A stretch of DNA of 36,645 nt from Triparma columacea. Lineage: Eukaryota > Sar > Bolidophyceae > Parmales > Triparmaceae. The notes under the pieces are model-generated. The model worked only from the letters and a program-made list of their open reading frames with translations, ran no database searches and was not told where the DNA came from. The position numbers and the translations under genes were made by a program. Positions 18,793 to 28,146 of the stretch are shown here, in pieces. The stretch spans positions 1 through 36,645 of the forward strand of contig BRYA01000724.1 in NCBI GenBank assembly GCA_030267965.1, in the 5' to 3' direction. Within the stretch, counting starts at the first letter, position 1, and each line of letters begins with the position of its first letter.

Positions 18793-18950
18793 TTGTGTCT
18801 GGATACATCTTAGACTGCCTTGCGCACAACTAGTTTACCGGAAATTCGCGTAATTTGAGATGCTGAAGTGGTCGCCCTTTTTCGGTGTGCGCTGCGGGGG
18901 GACGAGGCGGCGCGATTGAACACGACAGAGAATACGACAGCAACGTCCAT

Positions 18951-18956
18951 TATAAA
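18951..18956 (+). promoter_or_regulatory. Candidate TATA box of the fasciclin gene
   Basis: TATAAA lies 112 bp upstream of the fasciclin ATG. The gene downstream has a strongly biased codon choice typical of high expression, where TATA promoters are common. Position and match are the only evidence. Confidence 0.4.
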
Positions 18957-19062
18957 GGCAGGGGGACGACGATGACCTAATTTCAACATTTTCAATTTTC
19001 GGCAAAAAACAGTGCGTGGTCGATTAAGAATTTGCAGACCAAAACTCATCAATCTTTCTAAA

Positions 19063-20229
19063 ATGAAGTTCGCCCTTTTCGCTACTCTTGCTGCCTCTGC
19101 CTCCGCCTTCGCTCCTACCTTTGGAGTTGCCAGGTACGTTATCCTCAATGGTGTCCGATTTTAAGTGAATATTTAAGTTGGATTGTCGTGCCCGTTGTCG
19201 GTGTGTTTTGTGGAAGATTTGTGGCCATTATGCTACGATGTTGTATTTCTTTGCCCTATATTCGGTCTTGAATATTACACAATATTTCGTATATACACAT
19301 TTGACGCGTATTTACGCGCTGTAATGGTGTTTTTACAAAGGATTTAGCATGTGTTGTCGCCACCTACTTTTGGCAAACCCTTGTTTTTGCAGCTTCAACA
19401 ACTGATTAGCGGTATATTGTACCATACACTTGACAATAAAATACTCATGTATCGTAAAACAGCCCTGTATGAAACGGAAAGCTCCAAAAGGCCAATAAAA
19501 TCCCAAGCTTCTAACACCGCTTCGTCCACATCACTGCTTTCCCAAATTATTTGCAGGTCCAACATGGCCCTCAACGCCGACCTCATCGAGACCATGAAGT
19601 CTGCTCAGGGACCTCACATCTGGTAAGTCTGGGGTACCCTAAGCCAAACGCCAATTGCACCCTTCCAACTGGGACAACAACTAACCTCGCTCCTCGCCAC
19701 CTCCCCTTCCCATCTCAACCTCCCCCACTCCCTTCTTTCTCTTCACCTTCTTCTTGACAGCTGGGGATCCGAGGGCGTCATGCTTGGATACGAGGAGAAC
19801 GACGTCAAGGGATACGACAACCTCGGAAACCTTGTTGAGGCAATTGAGAAGGCTGGCCTCACCGAGACCCTCAAGGGACCTGGACCCTTCACCATCATCG
19901 CCCCTGTCGACTCCATCATCGCTCAGACCGGAAAGGAGAAGTTCACCGCGGACGTCCTCAAGTACCACGTCGTCGAGGGAAAGCACACTGTTGCCTCCAT
20001 CGGTGGCGACCTTAAAACCCTCAACGGCAAGGATCTCACCTACGCCAGGAAGTTCAGGAAGACTTTCCTCGACGACACCATCATGGGACAGGAGACCAAC
20101 TACGGAGGAGGATCTGGATACCCTTGCGACATCGAGGCTGACAACGGCATCATCCACATTGTCTCCACCACCCTTGACCCCTCCTTCGTCACCCTCAACG
20201 CCGAGGCTGGACTTGGCGGTGTCGTGTAA
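19063..20229 (+). CDS. Plastid-targeted fasciclin (FAS1) domain protein (3 exons)
   Basis: Exons 19063-19133, 19557-19622 and 19761-20229 join to 202 codons (201 residues). The N-terminus MKFALFATLAASASAFAPTF is a textbook ochrophyte bipartite plastid signal: signal peptide, then cleavage before the Phe of ASA-FAP, then a basic Ser-containing transit region (FGVARSN). The mature part is one FAS1 domain: NLVEAIEKAGLTETLKGPGP, PFTIIAPVDSIIAQ, DVLKYHVVEGKHT and DNGIIHIVSTTL are the H1/H2-type FAS1 blocks. FAS1 domains mediate adhesion outside cells; plastid forms of unknown role are common in ochrophytes. Codon use is highly biased (GAC, CTC, AAG), unlike most neighbours, which suggests high expression. 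Intron 1 is 423 bp, the longest here, and could hold enhancing elements. Confidence 0.9.
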
Positions 20230-20556
20230 AGCGGCTGCTGTTGACATAACCAGTGCGTTGTAAGTGGAAGCGCACGGGGCTGCATTGTAGGAAAACTTTA
20301 AGAGAAGTGGAAGATCGAGCGGGTTGTTGAAGTGCTGGTTGGGAATTTTCTAAGTGGGAAAAATCTGAGGCCTTGAATTCATGAAAGCCGATAAAAGAGC
20401 CTTTTTACGAATACGAAAAATTGTGGTTAACGATTTCTTCTTCTTATTTAATTGAGCGGAGTGGAGAAGGGATGTATATAAAGTGGACTTATACCATCCC
20501 TGTGAGTGTTGTTTTTTTGTCAAAACATTGTTCTGAACCGTCATCCATCGTTTGTT
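20230..20556. other. 3' flank between fasciclin and Kir-like gene
   Basis: About 330 bp lie between the fasciclin stop and the repeat that supplies the 3' end of the Kir-like gene. It is AT-rich and likely 3' UTR and terminator sequence. No gene is seen. Confidence 0.4.
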
Positions 20557-20635
20557 CCGGTTAACCGCGGATAATGGATAATCGGATATCCGATGATTAT
20601 CCGGTTAATCGCGGATAATGGATAATCGGATATCC
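20557..20635. repeat. 44-bp direct repeat with GGATAATCGGATATCC palindromes
   Basis: Two direct copies start at 20557 and 20601, offset 44 bp, sharing CCGGTTAA-CGCGGATAATGG and then ATAATCGGATATCC. Each copy has the palindrome GGATATCC, and GGATAATC pairs with GATTATCC between copies, so the block can fold. It overlaps the last residues and stop codon of the Kir-like gene. The origin could be a small satellite or a remnant of a MITE. Confidence 0.85.
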
Positions 20636-22241
20636 ACTACACTTGTCGACGTTCCCTGGGACTGGTGGCTCGCTCACTACAGCCCTGGTGAAATTGTTGA
20701 GGTCGACGGAGAGAGCAGGAAGATGAGGAAAGTCATTGTAGAATGAGTAAGCGTCCCTCCATTTCGCCCCGTACAATATCTGGGGAGGTCGAACCCCCTT
20801 CTCAGTAAAGATCTTGATGGCACCATCGCCCATAAATATTGAGTTCATGTCGTACCAAGTCATTGTCTCGTTTACCGGTAGCCCTGAAGTATCAACGGCA
20901 GACAGCGAGATCCGGATTAAATTCAAGCCGTGTTTTTCAAGGTTTGAGGGGTGAAGTGGCGAGTCCGGCGTTATCTCATGCTGTGGGGGAAGTTTGTTTA
21001 AGAGCAGAGGGTTTTGTGGGTTTCAGTTCCTTTATTTTCTCCTCGTCATCGCATTGCATTCATTGCCCGTCCTCTCACCTTGATATTCATAGGACCTGAG
21101 CCTCTCCAGGCCGCGATTTTATTCATTCCATTTGTCAATGGAAGGTCGTAGAACACGCCGTCTTTACTTGTACAGGAGAGAGATATGTTGAGGTTCTTGA
21201 GGCCAACCGTCTTGAAGCGAAGAATTTGGAGCCGGATGTTAAGGTATTTGTGATCAAGAACGCAGTCGTTGGTGAAGGTTACCTGAAGGTTGGGAGGGGG
21301 GGAGAGGGGGGCTTAGCATGTGTGTGTGTGTGTGTGTGTGACAATATTACGAACCCCCCTCCTCCCACCCATGATCCTTCTCTTCCCTCTCCTCCCCACC
21401 CTCTTCTCACCTGCTTTAAAGGCCGCATAGCACGGGCTACGACAATCGCGGACGCGATGTTCAGGAGCAGCCAGTGCAGCCACGAGTGAAGGCTCAGCAA
21501 TATTACCTCAACCGGGGGAGAGACCGGGCCCTCCCTCCAGCCCCAAACGCTGTCCGTGGACAGGCGGACGGTGGAGAGGCTAAGCAAGAGCTTGAATACG
21601 AACAACTCTCCGGTCGTTTCGTGGGTGTTCTCGCCAGTCGCAAGGGAGAGCAGCGTTAATAGGATGGTGGTGGTAAGGATTAACAAGAGCTCTATAGAAA
21701 TCTCTATCAGGAGCACCTTCATAAGAGGCAGGTCGACCGTGAGGAGGTGCCAAATATCTTCAAATAGAGAGAAAGAGAGGCGAGCCTGGTCACCTTGAGG
21801 TTGAAAGAAACCATGCCACAATTTTGTCTCCAGAGGCTCAACGCGAGTGTCAAAGTATGTGCGGCTCATCGGGTGACTTTCTCCAGAAGTGGACGACAGA
21901 TTTAACGGGTCCACGCTTTCATCGTACACCGGGGCGTTCGGAGAGGACCATTGCTTCGGGTGGAGGAGCTTGCCGAAATTGTTGGTAAGCCCAAGAATTT
22001 TTCGTAAACGTCTCATCCGACCGCTCACCGGTGGCGCTTCAGTATAGATACCGGGTATTTTCTCATCAGATTGAGACTCCATTTCATCAGTTTTTGCCTC
22101 ATCTTTGTTTATATCGAAGTGCTTAGCAGCATGGGACTTGTTTGCCATGGGGCTCAGGGGCTCAAAGTCCTCATCCCCGGGAATCAAAATAGACGGTGAA
22201 GTTGAAATCCCGATCTTCGCAGACGACGGCGGCCCTTTCAT
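20597..22241 (-). CDS. Kir-like (inward-rectifier) channel protein without GYG filter (3 exons)
   Basis: Exons 22241-21411, 21282-21079 and 20980-20597 join to 473 codons (472 residues); introns of 128 and 98 bp. After a polar N-terminal region (1-165) comes M1 (about 174-201), a pore-loop-like segment (213-242) and M2 (243-270), ending ARAMRPLKQ as Kir M2 does (AK-RPKK). The cytoplasmic part begins VTFTNDCVLDH, in place of Kir's I-FS--AV, and contains HEITPDSPL (346-354), the well-known Kir signature HEIDE-SPLY. Kir channels normally have T-I/V-GYG; here the equivalent stretch reads RLSTDSVWGWREG, with no GYG. It may not conduct K+, or may act as a subunit or a channel of other selectivity. 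The last residues (SGYPIIHYPRLTG) and stop come from a repeat at 20557-20635. Confidence 0.82.
21319..21340 (+). repeat. (TG)11 microsatellite
   Basis: Eleven TG dinucleotides lie in the 128-bp first intron of the Kir-like gene. Such runs are usually length-polymorphic. Confidence 0.95.
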
Positions 22242-22310
22242 GATTAAAAAATCTCTTGAAATTATTTGTATCAAACCAAAAGTCGAAAAATTGCAGATTG
22301 ACCCAATACC
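22242..22310. promoter_or_regulatory. 69-bp bidirectional promoter of the two K+ channel-type genes
   Basis: Only 69 bp lie between the ATG of the Kir-like gene (minus) and that of the two-pore channel (plus). The stretch is AT-rich. The core promoters must overlap here or extend into the first exons. No TATA box is obvious. Confidence 0.55.
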
Positions 22311-24208
22311 ATGTTTTTCAAGCCTGGGTACAAAGGCGGCAACAGAAGCTCATTCAGAAGTGGGGGGTCACAAGTAAGTTCGGCTGGTCCATTGCATCTT
22401 GCCATTTCCCCGATCAAAACACAATCTCCCCAATACCCAACCCTTTCTCGGAAATTGTCCAAGCAATCTAACACACCCCCTCGACTCCCCATACAACCAC
22501 CAAGGGTTTCCTGTCCCGCAACCTTAATAGTACCGTGCAGGAGACCAATGGTTCCTCAGTTTCCGATTCCAACAGGTCTGTGAAGCAAGTGCTGAAGAAG
22601 GAAGAGCTGAAGGTGAACACGATAAGGGAGGAGGAGAATCTCGTGAAGGGGAGGTCGTCAATCAACAACAAGGAGATCAGGGGCGAAGGTGCCCTAGCTA
22701 GCGAGGAGGCTCAGGTGAGGAGGGGTTGGTATATTTGGACAATGAGTGCTAGGTGCTGGGGCTGGGAGCAGGGAGCAGGGAGCAGAGAAGAACGCCAGCA
22801 ACTTTGTCGTTGACTCAACCCTACCCCCTCCCCAGGAGCTCGCCAAGAACAAGAAGCAGTTGCTGCAGTTCTCCATGCTCGTCCTGTTCTCCTTCTTTGC
22901 CCTCGGCGTGGTGGTCTTCACCACCCACGAAAAGTGGACCTTCATCGACTCCCTCTACTTCGTGACCGTCACCCTCACCACGGTCGGCTACGGGGACCAG
23001 TCATCGTGGTCGGGGGAAGGCATAATGTGGTTCATGTGCTTCTACGCGCTATTCGGGATCATGCTGATAGGTAGCGCGCTGGGAATCATAACGGCGGAGC
23101 TCGTGGAGAATGCGGAGAAGGCAAATGAGGAGGCTCAGCAGAAGATGCTAGATATGCAGAGCCTGACACCGACTAGCCAGGCCAAGAGGGTTGGGAGATT
23201 AAGCAGGTTGAGGTGAGCGGAGGGTTGAGAGGAGGGGGGAGAGGAGGGATGGGCCAAGGAGGTCGAACAGAAAACGCACTGGTTCCCATTTCTAACCGAC
23301 CTTCTTTCATCTTCCATCTTTCCCAACCTCCCTCCCCTCCCCCCCTCCACCCCCAAAATCAGCAATCGTCTAAGCGTGAACATATCCAGTTGGGCCGAAG
23401 CTCACCTCCCCCACTTTGTCGTGGAGCTTTCCCCCTCCATCCTGAAGATGTTCTTCATTCTTGTCCTCGGTATGCTCCTCATCTTCTTCGACAACCGTTC
23501 CGCCCCAGATTACAGAACCCCCAAGTTCGTGGACTGCCTTTACTACGCCATAATCACCGGGACCACAATAGGGTACGGGGACCTTAGCCCCAAGACGCAG
23601 TGGGGAAGGGGGGTGGGGGTAATATACGTGTTTGTCGCGGTCATACAACTTGGGAACGTGCTAGGGGACATCGCGGGACACTTCATAGAAGCGAAGAGGA
23701 AGGAGGCACTGGAGAAAATATTGAAGAAGAAAATTACTGTCGCGGACTTTGAGAAGTTCGACGTTGATGGAGACGGGAGAATTGAGAGGACAGAGGTGAG
23801 TTGTTGTTGTTTTTGGTTGTTGGTTGTTGGTTGTGGTTGTGGTTGTGGTAGTGGTGTGGTGGGGGGACAGAACCGTTAGTAGGCTAACCAATACTTGAAC
23901 CATTCACCCCCCCTCCCTCCCCATTCCCCCCCCTTTCCCTCTCTCTCTTGTTTCAGTTTGTGCTCCGTAAGTTGATGTTGATGGGTATCCTAAAGACGAA
24001 CGACGTCGACCGTGTCGAGCAGGAGTTCGACGTTATGGACGTCGACAACAGTGGCGAGATAACAATGGAAGACCTGAAGGGATTCATCCAGGAGAGAGAC
24101 GAGAGGATCGTGAGGGAAGAGAGCGCCAGGAAACTCGTGCTAGGGGACGAGGCGGAGGGGATCAAGATGACGGAAGCAAAAAGGGAGAATGGGAACGATA
24201 GAGTGTAG
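22311..24208 (+). CDS. Two-pore K+ channel with two EF-hands, TPK/KCO type (5 exons)
   Basis: Exons 22311-22373, 22505-22714, 22836-23212, 23363-23795 and 23957-24208 join to 445 codons (444 residues); every junction is GT-AG and keeps the frame. Order: polar N-terminus (1-91), TM1 near 103-120, pore 1 with TLTTVGYGDQ (137-146), TM2, linker, TM3 near 245-258, pore 2 with TGTTIGYGDLS (282-292), TM4, then EF-hand 1 (DVDGDGRIERTE, 350-361) and EF-hand 2 (DVDNSGEITMED, 389-400). Both filters and both calcium loops are canonical, as in plant vacuolar TPK channels, which are gated by Ca2+. The intron at 23796 splits EF-hand 1 exactly after its last ligand Glu. Vacuolar or plastid membrane location is inferred from the family. 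It is head to head with the Kir-like gene and converges on the multi-TM gene, with 73 bp between stops. Confidence 0.95.
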
Positions 24209-24281
24209 GGAGTGGGGGGGGGGGGGGGGATTAAACGTGTGGGCTTTTTATTTTCACAACACATACATGTAAGTTTAACAG

Positions 24282-26570
24282 TCATCGATCCTCCTCCTCT
24301 TCTCCACCCCCATCCCCACCTGCCGTCTGCGTCGCAAATGTGTCCCCCAAGGAGCTTCGTCGCCTCTGTTCTATTATCTTTTTCACATTATTCGTCCGGA
24401 GCCTCACCAGGATCTCTGGGTCCGTCACGAAATCATCAGGTATGATGGATCGCTTCTGATCGTTGAACCACTCTGGAGGATCTTCCAACCACAATGGCAG
24501 CCTCTCGTTGATCCACGCCTTAACATCTGCGCCAATCTTGTACTCCCACTTGTGCCTACTATTCTGGAAAATCCAAAATCTCTGTTCGTCTTCTTTGTTC
24601 TTGGTGAATAGCACTTGAATGCATTCATAGCTTGTCTTCGTGCTGATGAAGGTATGCAGGTACTCTCTCTTCACCGACACTAGTAGAGTCGCGTAAGACA
24701 CTACCATCCCAGCGCATGCAGCTATCATGATTGTGACCACGGTGCTCTCCTCTAATCCGCTCTCTTCTCCTCCGACATCGTCGACTACCTTCTCATACTG
24801 CAGCGCTGCAACAACACCCATGACTACAGTCAAACCTAAACTAAAAGTGAAATACGCACCGCCAACCTCGTTGGGATGTCGAAATTGGACAACAGCGGTC
24901 CAGTCGACAATGACCTTGATTATGCAACGAATCAGCAACGAAACGAACACTCCCATGCCACCGTATACAGGCATAAAATACCAAAGATCTCGCCTCAGCC
25001 CTTTGATCACGAAGTAAATGAGAAGCTCTCCTCCCAGCAGCGTTGCCACCTCTGAAATCCCGCCCTTGATGTAGAAAAGAACACACGCAAAGCTGCGCGT
25101 AAGCAGGTTGAAAGCCGAAAGGAAGTATAGCGAAGCGAACACCTTCATCTTACCATTCACATTGCTCGGAATATATCCGTAAAATGATCGCCTTAGTTTC
25201 CGCATCTCCTTATTCAAATCCCAATCCCATGACGTGATTGCCGATGTGAAAGCGGCCGTCAAGACGCAGAACGCAAATGAGAAAAGCGCGCTCCTAGTAG
25301 GCTTAGACTCTGACATCAATAGCGCTGACAGTTGGATCAGCGTCCCAGGAATAGTCTCTGCCACCAATTCAATACTCTTATTTGCCGTCAGCTCAAACCG
25401 TGCATTCACCACCTGTCCCTCCTCGTGTGCTTTTCCGCTTGCAACGCGCCACGCATCAACTCCTGGCTTCACAAGAGACCAGACAAAAAATTGCTCCTTT
25501 AACTGTCTCTGCCACGGCTTCGCTCTATTCTGACCGAATGAAACAAAAGCTTGTAAAGTGAGGTTGATCAAGAGACTCGCAAGGGTCGCCCATGCATACC
25601 CCCACAAGCTCCTTGTCTGAAAGTACTGCACGATCATCATAATGTCCGTAATCAAATCTCCTATACTCAACGCCGCTGCGAAGAAAAGCTTAGCCTTGGC
25701 TAGCTTCTGCTTATCCCCGAGCCCTAGTTTAATGACTTTTACGTGCAACTTATGGAAGCTCTCTACGACCTCGTTCAGCTCCTTCATGCACGGATAACTC
25801 TCGAGGACTTTCTCAATAGCATCCTCATCAGTAGCTTCCCGTGTCAGGAAGTACAGCATCCCATCAGCAAGTGTCTTCACGTCGCCCATCGTCAGATCGC
25901 TCAAGTCAGTGTCACACACTGGCTTCTTACCAGGGACGGGCCTCTGCATGTCGAGCTGCACGAGGTATGTAGATATGACGTCGGCATTATCTCGCAGTTT
26001 GTCTTTCATGGTACCGGCACGGCGAACCTTAGGGACGGGTTTCGGCTTGAATTTTTCTTTCAAGAGACTGGAGTGCATCCCATGAAAGTGCGGCGCGATC
26101 CCGCTCAGCTCCCGCATGCACGGATAACACTCGTAGAAATTTTTAACAGCATCCTTCTCATTGACTTCCTGCCTGAGGAAATATAGCATCCCTCCAACAA
26201 GGGTCTTCACATCGGCCGTTGTCAAATCACTCAAGGCCGCACTGCAAACGGGCTTCTCACGAGGGACATACGTCTCTTCGGTTAGCCCTTGGACATAGAA
26301 GCAGACAACTTGGAGAGCATCCAGTTTGACATCCACGGTTAAAGAATGGGGAGCCTTCATCGGTACATTGACATCATCACCGACAGTATCATCCTCGACG
26401 ATGACAGCTTCGTTATCGGCGCCCTTTCCCTTAGAGAGAAAACCAATCTCGCGAGAAGATGTTGTTGAGGGGGTGTTTTCTCCCTTCTCTTCATTAGCGG
26501 GGATCATTTGTTTCGTGTCAGGCAGCTTATGTACGCCATCGGAAGGGTCAGATTGGGGAACGATCTTCAT
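24282..26570 (-). CDS. Multi-TM protein, START-less paralog of the 31803-35855 gene
   Basis: 762 residues from the ATG at 26570. The frame is open about 20 codons further 5' to an acceptor-like site (TTTTGACAG near 26627), so a small upstream exon is possible. Residues 105-275 hold two copies, 110 residues apart, of a module with LSDLT-DVKTL, GMLYFL and YPCM-EL. From about 290 the protein is a membrane domain with nine or so segments. Motifs shared with the large + strand gene: D-LTDI, KP-VDA-RVA, E-IPG--IQL, FYGYIP, RHPNEVGGAY, EYLHTF, NSRH-W. The family is not one I recognise. The DLITDIMMIVQYF and AETIPGTLIQL blocks weakly recall XK-related (XKR) membrane proteins, some of which are lipid scramblases; that is only an inference. 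The C-terminal tail is charged and ends in a Gly/Glu run. Confidence 0.75.
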   Translation of the reverse strand: MKIVPQSDPSDGVHKLPDTKQMIPANEEKGENTPSTTSSREIGFLSKGKGADNEAVIVEDDTVGDDVNVPMKAPHSLTVDVKLDALQVVCFYVQGLTEETYVPREKPVCSAALSDLTTADVKTLVGGMLYFLRQEVNEKDAVKNFYECYPCMRELSGIAPHFHGMHSSLLKEKFKPKPVPKVRRAGTMKDKLRDNADVISTYLVQLDMQRPVPGKKPVCDTDLSDLTMGDVKTLADGMLYFLTREATDEDAIEKVLESYPCMKELNEVVESFHKLHVKVIKLGLGDKQKLAKAKLFFAAALSIGDLITDIMMIVQYFQTRSLWGYAWATLASLLINLTLQAFVSFGQNRAKPWQRQLKEQFFVWSLVKPGVDAWRVASGKAHEEGQVVNARFELTANKSIELVAETIPGTLIQLSALLMSESKPTRSALFSFAFCVLTAAFTSAITSWDWDLNKEMRKLRRSFYGYIPSNVNGKMKVFASLYFLSAFNLLTRSFACVLFYIKGGISEVATLLGGELLIYFVIKGLRRDLWYFMPVYGGMGVFVSLLIRCIIKVIVDWTAVVQFRHPNEVGGAYFTFSLGLTVVMGVVAALQYEKVVDDVGGEESGLEESTVVTIMIAACAGMVVSYATLLVSVKREYLHTFISTKTSYECIQVLFTKNKEDEQRFWIFQNSRHKWEYKIGADVKAWINERLPLWLEDPPEWFNDQKRSIIPDDFVTDPEILVRLRTNNVKKIIEQRRRSSLGDTFATQTAGGDGGGEEEEDR

Positions 26571-26826
26571 CTGCTTTGTAAGGGTCAGGGTTACTGGAAG
26601 AAGTTTGGGGTTGCACACATCATCCTGTCAAAACCGAGGTGGGTGAGGGGTGAGATAAATTTAAGGTGAGTGGGACCCACGTTTAAAATGAAAAAAAGAC
26701 CAACCATTTCCAGTTCTAAAACACAGCCTTAGCACTGGCATATATTAGGAGAGCTTTACTGAAGTCGGCAGGTACCAAAAGTCCTCGCCCCAGTGTATTC
26801 TGCCCTCTTCTTGCCCTCCTGTTTTC

Positions 26827-27873
26827 TCATTCCCCTCCCTCCTCCCCCCCTTTAAGGTCAACCGTGACTAGCGCGAACTTGATGAGTCCCATGTTGTACC
26901 CTTTGAGCATGTACGCCATGGCCGCCGCCCCCCTAATGGTCCTGGGTCCGCTCTTCAGCAGTCCCCATACCGACTTGAAGTTGAGGCTGGACTTTATGAC
27001 CGCCTTCCAAAACGGGGCGATCACATACGACCAGTCGGCGCTTCTGATCGACCCCAAGTCTACCTTGTCACCGTGGGCCTTGAAGAGCTCCACGTAATCA
27101 CTCCCCGAGCACCACTCCGGTAGGTAGTAGCACCTATTGATCCTCCTCAGGCACCTCTCCTCCCTCCTGCTCAAGCTTTCCCCCTCCTCCAGGTCCCTGT
27201 GGCACCACGTAGCCATGAGGACCTTCCCCCCCGGCTTGCACACCCTGACCATCTCCCCCACGAACCTGGCCTTGTCCGGCATGTGTTCCCCCGATTCTAG
27301 CGACCAAACCAGGTCGAACGCGTCGTCCTTGAATGTCATGTTAAGGGCGTCCTCAACCCTGACTTCAACCTCCCCCCCCAGACCCTTGCTCTCAGAGATC
27401 TCGTTACCCCTCCTGGCCTGGTAAGGGCTTAGAGTAACACCCTTACCGTTAACCTTGAACTTCTCACATATGTGCCTAGCGCTACCACCAAGTCCGCACC
27501 CTACGTCCACCATATTCCCCCCCACCCCCGGTCCTCCCCCCTCTACCCCGTATCCCCAGTTAAGAAGCTCGTCGACCATGTCTACTTGAGCCTGTACGTG
27601 GTCTGTACGGTTGGATGGTACGTAGTAACCGTGGTGGAGATGATCACCCCATACGGACTCCCAGAGGGGGGTTGATTTATCGTAGAAGTTAGCGATACCT
27701 GTACGGAGATCGGAGGGGGAACGAACGGAGAATAGAGGAGGAAGGGAATTGCGGGGATTATGGTGGATCGTTGATTTTAGAGAATGGGACGGATTGAGGG
27801 AAAAGGTATTGGTGGAAGGAAGATGATTGAGGAGGAGTATGAGGAGGAGAAGGAGGTGGTTTTGGGGAGACAT
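26827..27873 (-). CDS. VTE4: Tocopherol O-methyltransferase (gamma-TMT, VTE4 type)
   Basis: Intronless, 348 residues from the ATG at 27873. It methylates gamma- or delta-tocopherol at the chromanol ring using SAM, the last step of alpha-tocopherol synthesis in plastids. Family blocks are clear: YDKSTPLWESVWGDHLHHGY, the SAM site VDVGCGLGGSARHICEKF, GVTLSPYQARR, FDLVWSLESGEHMPDKARFV, ATWCHRDL, YYLPEWCSGSDYVEL, SADWSYVIAPFWKAVI and GYNMGLIKFALVT. The N-terminus (MSPQNHLLLLLILLLNHLPS, then TNTFSLN) is a signal peptide with a Phe after a possible cleavage site, as in ochrophyte plastid presequences. It lies between two minus-strand genes, so no shared divergent promoter is evident on its 5' side. 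Confidence 0.93.
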   Translation of the reverse strand: MSPQNHLLLLLILLLNHLPSTNTFSLNPSHSLKSTIHHNPRNSLPPLFSVRSPSDLRTGIANFYDKSTPLWESVWGDHLHHGYYVPSNRTDHVQAQVDMVDELLNWGYGVEGGGPGVGGNMVDVGCGLGGSARHICEKFKVNGKGVTLSPYQARRGNEISESKGLGGEVEVRVEDALNMTFKDDAFDLVWSLESGEHMPDKARFVGEMVRVCKPGGKVLMATWCHRDLEEGESLSRREERCLRRINRCYYLPEWCSGSDYVELFKAHGDKVDLGSIRSADWSYVIAPFWKAVIKSSLNFKSVWGLLKSGPRTIRGAAAMAYMLKGYNMGLIKFALVTVDLKGGEEGGE

Positions 27874-28146
27874 AATAATGTGCCGACCGAGGTGGAGGTA
27901 TATTAGATCGTTTTAGCGTCTTTTCAGATTTATTTTACGCCCTCTGTGCTTTGTTATCAAATAATGATGGTTCTAACAGGTTTGCAAATCACGTAACGTA
28001 CTTTATTGAAAATTAAAGAAAGAAGACAAATAATAAGGGTTGCTCATTTATTTACGCACTTTCGCGTCAACTCTCAAGGCGAATTCGTGTGCAAAGTAAA
28101 CTCCTCGGGGGTGACCCAATTTCATAACAATACATTCCCTTCGTTT

